The translations under genes and the position numbers were made by a program. DNA of 64,000 nt from Runella aurantiaca (lineage in GTDB: Bacteria; Bacteroidota; Bacteroidia; Cytophagales; Spirosomataceae), in the NCBI RefSeq assembly GCF_003339505.1, contig NZ_QPIW01000010.1, forward strand, positions 170,038-234,037. Direction: 5' to 3'. The notes under the pieces are model-generated. The model saw only the letters and a program-made list of their open reading frames with translations. It had not been told where the DNA came from and searched no databases. Shown here one piece after another: positions 60,001 through 64,000 of the stretch. Positions within the stretch are counted from its first letter, which is position 1. Each line of letters begins with the position of its first letter.

Positions 60001-61014
60001 ATGAAAAAATTAGTTGTAAGCCGACGAAAGTTTGTCAAAAATACCGCACTCAGTACACTGGCTTTCAGTTTCATCAACCCTGAATCTGTTTCCGCAAAGT
60101 CTGTGGCGGCGGGCAAACGCGTTGGCATTATCGGCTTGGATACTTCCCACAGCACAGCTTTTGTCAAAGCACTCAATGCGCCCGAGGCAAGTGCCGATTT
60201 TCTGGGGTATAAAGTAGTGGCCGCCTACCCGCAAGGCAGCAAAGACATTGAAAGCAGCACCAAGCGCGTTCCGGCTTATACCGAAGAAGTTAAAAAACAG
60301 AACGTAGAAATCGTCGACTCCATCGCTGATTTACTCAAAAAAGTGGATGTTGTATTGCTGGAAACCAACGACGGCCGCCTTCACCTCGAACAGGCCCTTC
60401 AGGTGCTCAAGGCAGGCAAGCGCGTTTTTATTGACAAACCCATTGCGGCTTCGCTTTCCGATGCTATTGCCATTTTTGAAGCTTCCAAAAAGTACAATAT
60501 TCCTCTATTTTCGGCCTCGTCACTTCGGCACATCAAAGGCGTGGAAAAAGTGGATAAAAGTATCGTCGTCGGTGCCGATACGTTCAGCCCGGCCGTGCTT
60601 GAAAAAACACACCCGGATTTGTTTTGGTACGGCATCCACGGCGTCGAAACGCTTTATACTGTTATGGGGACGGGTTGCAAACAAGTTAGCCGTGTTCACA
60701 ATGAAGGCACCGACATTGTGATTGGCACTTGGGCCGACGGGCGCGTAGGCACCTTTCGCGGCACGCGCACGGGAAAACACGACTACGGCGGCACAGTTTA
60801 CACCAAAAACGGAAACATCGTATTGGGCCCCTACGGCGGCTACGAGCCCTTGCTAAAAGATATTGTCAACTATTTCGAAACGGGCAACCTTCCCGTATCA
60901 CCCGAAGAAACCATCGAAATCTTTGCTTTCATGGAAGCAGCCGACGAAAGCAAACGTCAGGGGGGAGCCGTTGTGACGCTTGAAAGTGTGATCAAAAAAG
61001 CAAAAAAATCTTAA
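60001..61014 (+). CDS. Tat-exported Gfo/Idh/MocA-family oxidoreductase
   Basis: The 337-residue protein starts with a twin-arginine signal (VVSRRKFVKNTALSTLAFSF). A Rossmann fold follows with GKRVGIIGLDTSHSTAFVKALN, VDVVLLETNDGRLHLEQALQVLKAGKRVFIDKPIA (the DKP motif takes the role of EKP with the catalytic Lys), and GIHGVETLYTVMG in the substrate domain. The dinucleotide motif GIIGLD lacks the third Gly of GxGxxG (it reads GLDTSH), frequent in this subfamily. The family oxidises or reduces sugars, inositols or sugar nucleotides with NAD(P). It is followed 13 nt later by a Tat-exported aminotransferase and then a ceramidase-like gene. Confidence 0.9.
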   Translation: MKKLVVSRRKFVKNTALSTLAFSFINPESVSAKSVAAGKRVGIIGLDTSHSTAFVKALNAPEASADFLGYKVVAAYPQGSKDIESSTKRVPAYTEEVKKQNVEIVDSIADLLKKVDVVLLETNDGRLHLEQALQVLKAGKRVFIDKPIAASLSDAIAIFEASKKYNIPLFSASSLRHIKGVEKVDKSIVVGADTFSPAVLEKTHPDLFWYGIHGVETLYTVMGTGCKQVSRVHNEGTDIVIGTWADGRVGTFRGTRTGKHDYGGTVYTKNGNIVLGPYGGYEPLLKDIVNYFETGNLPVSPEETIEIFAFMEAADESKRQGGAVVTLESVIKKAKKS

Positions 61015-61027
61015 ACTATCCTTTGCC

Positions 61028-62431
61028 ATGCCTTCCAACCATTTTTCACGACGTGAATTCCTGAAACGAAATTCATTGACGGGCTTAGGGGCGGTATTGA
61101 CACCTACCCTCCTTGCAAAAACCACTGAAAATCAGGCTACAAAACCCTTTGCCCCTACTTCATTTTCATTGACCGAGCCACTGGCTTTACTGGGCGGCAA
61201 GCCTGTTCGCAGCAAAGGCTGGCCGACTTGGCCCATCTGGAAACCCGAAACCGACGAAAAGCAATTGCTCGAAGTGATGCGGAGCGGCGTGTGGTCGCGG
61301 GCGGCAGTGGTCAATGAATTTGAAGCCAAATGGGCCGAAACCGTAGGAGCAAAACGCTCATTGGCGGTCATGAACGGTACCAATGCATTGATTACCGCTT
61401 TGATGCAGTTGGACATTCGCGGCGGCGACGAGGTACTGATTCCTCCCTATACTTTTATCGGAACGGTAGCCCCCGTCATTGCTACGGGCGCGATGCCCGT
61501 TTTTGTGGACGTGGACCCCGAAACGTTTCAGATTGACCCCGCCAAAATAGAAGCCAAAATTACGCCCCGCACCAAAGCTATCATTCCGGTGCATATTTTG
61601 GGCTTGCCGGCCAACATGCCGCCAATTTTGGCCATTGCCAAAAAGCACAATCTGGCGGTGATTGAAGATGCCTGTCAGGCGCACATGGCTGAGATCAACC
61701 ACCAAAAAGTGGGTACCTTCGGCGATGCGGGTTGTTTTAGTTTCCAGAATTCCAAGAACTTAGCCATCGGTGAAGCGGGTGCCATTGTGAGCAACAATGA
61801 CCTGTTCATGGACAAATGTTTCTCATATCACAACTACGGAAACCCTTTCGGTATGGCGTCGGGCGTGATTGGGGCAGGAACAATCATTCAGGGAAATAAA
61901 CAACGCATCACGGAATACCAGGCGGCCATCGGTCTGGCGCAACTCAAGCGATTGGACGCCGAAACCACGCTCCGCAACGAGAATGCGGCCTATTTGAAAG
62001 CAAAGATTCAGAAAATCCCGGGCGTTGTTCCCTACAAATTGTACGACAACGTGACGCGGGCGGCTTTTCACCTGTTTCCTTTCCGTTACAAAAAAGAAGG
62101 ATTTAAAGGATTGTCTCGCGATACCTTCCTGAAAGCGTTATCAGCGGAGGGGATTCCCTGCTCCAAAGGCTACGCGACGCTAAATAATATGCCATACCTA
62201 AACGACGCATTTCAGTCGAAAAATTTCCAAAAAATGTATACCAAAGCGCAGCTTGACTTCAAAAGCTACGTAGAACGCAATCATTGTCCCCAAAATGACC
62301 GACTTTGCAATGAAGAAGCGGTTTGGTTTACCCAAAATATGCTGTTGGGCACGAAGGCAGACATGGACGAAATCGCCAACGCCATCGAAAAAATCTATAC
62401 CCACGCCGATAAACTCCTGAGCGTCAAATGA
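61028..62431 (+). CDS. Tat-exported DegT/DnrJ/EryC1/StrS-family PLP aminotransferase
   Basis: The 467-residue protein carries a Tat signal (FSRREFLKRNSLTGLG) ahead of a complete sugar-aminotransferase domain: TNALITALMQLDIRGGDEVLIPPYTFIGTV, the cofactor Asp214 in VIEDACQAHMAE, and FSFQNSKNLAIGEAGAIVSNN with the PLP lysine Lys243. The C-terminal substrate region is present (GYATLNNMPYLNDAF). Relatives transfer an amino group to keto sugars or cyclitols, as StrS or NtdA do in the cytoplasm; an exported version is unusual, since it would need folded PLP enzyme passing the Tat pore. The stop overlaps the ceramidase-like start by 4 nt. In the catabolic direction it would remove an amino group. Confidence 0.93.
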   Translation: MPSNHFSRREFLKRNSLTGLGAVLTPTLLAKTTENQATKPFAPTSFSLTEPLALLGGKPVRSKGWPTWPIWKPETDEKQLLEVMRSGVWSRAAVVNEFEAKWAETVGAKRSLAVMNGTNALITALMQLDIRGGDEVLIPPYTFIGTVAPVIATGAMPVFVDVDPETFQIDPAKIEAKITPRTKAIIPVHILGLPANMPPILAIAKKHNLAVIEDACQAHMAEINHQKVGTFGDAGCFSFQNSKNLAIGEAGAIVSNNDLFMDKCFSYHNYGNPFGMASGVIGAGTIIQGNKQRITEYQAAIGLAQLKRLDAETTLRNENAAYLKAKIQKIPGVVPYKLYDNVTRAAFHLFPFRYKKEGFKGLSRDTFLKALSAEGIPCSKGYATLNNMPYLNDAFQSKNFQKMYTKAQLDFKSYVERNHCPQNDRLCNEEAVWFTQNMLLGTKADMDEIANAIEKIYTHADKLLSVK

Positions 62432-63777
62432 AAAATCACCTTTGGCTGATTGGATTTTTAGTCATTTCAACAACGTGGGCAAAGGGGTGGAAAGCGGGCG
62501 TTGCCAAGGTAATTATCACGCCCAAAGAATCCGTTTGGCAGGCAGGGTATGCTTCCCGTACCCACGCTTCCGAGGGGAAATTGCATGACTTATGGGCCAA
62601 AGCATTGGCATTGGAAGATGAAAACGGCAAAAAATGTGTGCTCGTCACGACGGATATACTGGGTTTTCCCAAAGCGATGTCTGACCGCATTCGAGTGCAA
62701 CTTCATGACAAATTCGGACTGACCAAAGCACAGATTATTCTCAACAGTTCACATACGCACTCGGGACCAGTTTTGGACGATGCGTTGCACGATATTTATC
62801 CGTTGGATGCGAACGAGGAAGCCAAAATTGCCCGTTATTCACGTCAACTGGAAGCGCAGGTCATTAATTTGGTAGAGCGGGCGCTGAAAGATTTAGAACC
62901 CGTTGAACTGTTTGCACAAAACGGCGTAACAAGGTTTCAGGTAAATCGACGCAACAACAAAGAAGCGTCTTTGCGAGAACAAACCGAACTGAAAGGCCCC
63001 AATGATTATGCCGTACCGGTCATAAAAGCCGTAACGGCCAACGGAAAACTCAAAGCAATTGCCTTTGGCTACGCCTGTCACCCGACGGTGTTGGACATTT
63101 ACCAATTTTCGGGCGATTACCCGGGATTTGCGCAAATTGAACTGGAAAACACCCACCCGGGCGTTACTGCACTGTTTTTTCAGGGAGCCGCCGGTGACCA
63201 AAATCCGTTGCCTCGACGCACGATTTCATTGGCACGACAGTACGGTCGCGAATTGGCAGCGGCCGTGGATAGAGTGTTGGAAGAACCCATGCGGTCTTTG
63301 TCGGCACAACTCCAAACCGCTTATTCCGAGATAACGCTCCCCCTTTCAACTCCTCCAACGGAAGCAGAATTGATAAAAACCCAAAGTGAAACGACGCCGT
63401 ATCTGCAACGTTGGGCTACGCGAACATTGGCCGAAATGAAGCAGGGAAAGTCGTTTCTCTCATCGTATTCCTATCCTCTGCAAATTTGGAAATTGGGCGA
63501 CCAACCGCTGTTTAGCTTTGGTGGAGAATTGGTCATTGAATACGCGATCGAATGCAAAAAGCGATTTGGGCAAGATATTTTTGTGATGGGCTATTCCAAC
63601 GACGTGATGGGCTATATCCCTTCGGTAACAATTTTGAAGGAAGGTGGCTATGAAGGGGCTTCTTCGCAAATGGTCTATGGACTGCCGAGTGTTTGGGATG
63701 CTTCGGTACCTGAATTGATCTATGCAGAAATAGATAAACTCGCTCAACAAATTGAGATTGCAAAAATTAAGAGATAA
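62428..63777 (+). CDS. Secreted neutral-ceramidase-fold hydrolase, N-terminal domain only
   Basis: The 449-residue product has a signal peptide (MKNHLWLIGFLVISTTWAKG). The neutral/alkaline ceramidase N-terminal domain is clear: AGVAKVIITP, VLVTTDILGFPKAMSDRI, NSSHTHSGPVLDD (zinc His109 and His111), GYACHPTVL (His218) and FFQGAAGDQNPLPRR. True ceramidases have GDVSPN with a Ser nucleophile; by eye that position is Asn259 here. The protein is also short of the ~700 residues of real enzymes and lacks the C-terminal immunoglobulin-like domain. A different hydrolysis, such as of an amide or ester of a sugar, is more likely. Translationally coupled to the aminotransferase (4-nt overlap). Confidence 0.88.
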   Translation: MKNHLWLIGFLVISTTWAKGWKAGVAKVIITPKESVWQAGYASRTHASEGKLHDLWAKALALEDENGKKCVLVTTDILGFPKAMSDRIRVQLHDKFGLTKAQIILNSSHTHSGPVLDDALHDIYPLDANEEAKIARYSRQLEAQVINLVERALKDLEPVELFAQNGVTRFQVNRRNNKEASLREQTELKGPNDYAVPVIKAVTANGKLKAIAFGYACHPTVLDIYQFSGDYPGFAQIELENTHPGVTALFFQGAAGDQNPLPRRTISLARQYGRELAAAVDRVLEEPMRSLSAQLQTAYSEITLPLSTPPTEAELIKTQSETTPYLQRWATRTLAEMKQGKSFLSSYSYPLQIWKLGDQPLFSFGGELVIEYAIECKKRFGQDIFVMGYSNDVMGYIPSVTILKEGGYEGASSQMVYGLPSVWDASVPELIYAEIDKLAQQIEIAKIKR

Positions 63778-63780
63778 TTA

Positions 63781-63863
63781 ACCGCAAAGTTCACAAAGAA
63801 TGGCGCAAAGGGCACTAAGGTATTTTTGTATCCCTTTCCCGTTGACTGTGGGACACAGTCAAC
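63781..63863. repeat. Dispersed repeat piece and perfect hairpin after ceramidase-like gene
   Basis: ACCGCAAAG (63781-63789) with TTCACAAAG and CGCAAAGGGCACTAAGG inside resembles the element at 52895-52981. It is followed by GTTGACTGTG (63841-63850), loop GGA, CACAGTCAAC (63854-63863), a perfect 10-bp hairpin that may terminate the + operon. From 63864 to the end nothing codes. Confidence 0.65.
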
Positions 63864-64000
63864 TTTGTAAAAAAACGCGAACTTTTCAGGGAATATAGGA
63901 TAATACTGGGTTTTAAAGAGCACAACATAGCATAGAGAGTGAAAGAATAGTATTTTGGAGTTGCTAAACATTCAAAAACTAACCAATTCCTCCCTATGCT

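Noticed and set aside
42522..63777. Sialic-acid (Nan) operon reading of the DapA-like gene with GH20
   Set aside because: No epimerase, kinase or N-acetylglucosamine-6-phosphate enzymes are present, and the DapA-like protein lacks the YNxP tyrosine of N-acetylneuraminate lyase.
63930..64000. AGCATAG ... CTATGCT at the right end of the window, possible insertion-sequence end
   Set aside because: Only seven bases match, and the window stops there, so neither a transposase nor a target duplication can be seen.
1..64000. tRNA, rRNA, CRISPR arrays, prophage genes
   Set aside because: I looked for T-loop motifs, regularly spaced direct repeats and phage structural or integrase genes and saw none.

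Overview
The window looks like chromosomal DNA from a member of the Bacteroidota, most likely order Cytophagales and family Spirosomaceae (a Runella- or Dyadobacter-like organism). The signs are two SusC/SusD outer-membrane pairs, a TonB receptor followed by a DUF4249 protein, four long two-component-style MacB/FtsX permeases, many lipoproteins with a short SCx lipobox, Tat-exported Gfo/Idh/MocA proteins, and promoters of the Bacteroidota type (TTTG, about 20 nt, TAnnTTTG). The genus is inferred from gene style only. No tRNA, rRNA, CRISPR array, intact insertion sequence or prophage is visible.

Layout. (1) Bases 1-15641, all on +: four MacB-like ABC permeases (the first cut by the window edge, none with an ATPase beside it) interspersed with small unknown proteins, a Kazal-type inhibitor lipoprotein, a cluster of small secreted proteins with a trypsin-like protease, two lipid-anchored regulator-propeller proteins and a membrane-spanning winged-helix regulator. 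This half looks like an envelope sensing and remodelling island. (2) 15733-24485: housekeeping metabolism, with DAHP synthase/chorismate mutase, proline dehydrogenase, LspA, a secreted superoxide dismutase, a glutamine synthetase-family ligase, an acyl-CoA synthetase and an SBF-type transporter. (3) 24593-35065 (+): a large propeller-amidohydrolase, then an overlapping cluster of a small secreted protein, an STN/TonB receptor, DUF4249 and an MG2-like/plug-like protein. (4) 35178-42414 (-): a SusC/SusD pair followed by an M19 dipeptidase (peptide uptake is a fair guess), then a BI-1/YccA membrane protein. (5) 42522-63777: the most interesting part, a catabolic locus built around a GntR/FCD regulator.

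How locus 5 may work. A SusC/SusD pair would bring a ligand through the outer membrane. A secreted GH20 enzyme and a Tat-exported GH109-like enzyme point to N-acetylhexosamine-containing glycans. The cytoplasmic set (RidA, 3-hydroxyacyl-CoA-dehydrogenase-like, enolase-superfamily, DMT transporter, DapA-like aldolase, SDR) has the composition of a non-phosphorylative sugar-acid route with an enamine/imine-handling step. A divergent set has a Tat-exported oxidoreductase, a Tat-exported DegT aminotransferase with its PLP lysine intact, and a ceramidase-fold hydrolase that appears to lack the ceramidase nucleophile. Near-identical palindromes of the form TTTGTTTACAAA lie in front of susC (two copies) and in the gntR/oxidoreductase intergenic region (one imperfect copy), so the GntR protein probably controls both arms.

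Intergenic spaces hold many inverted repeats: terminators, an intra-operon hairpin between each part of the first SusC/SusD/dipeptidase operon, and several palindromic repeat families of the kind that recur across genomes.
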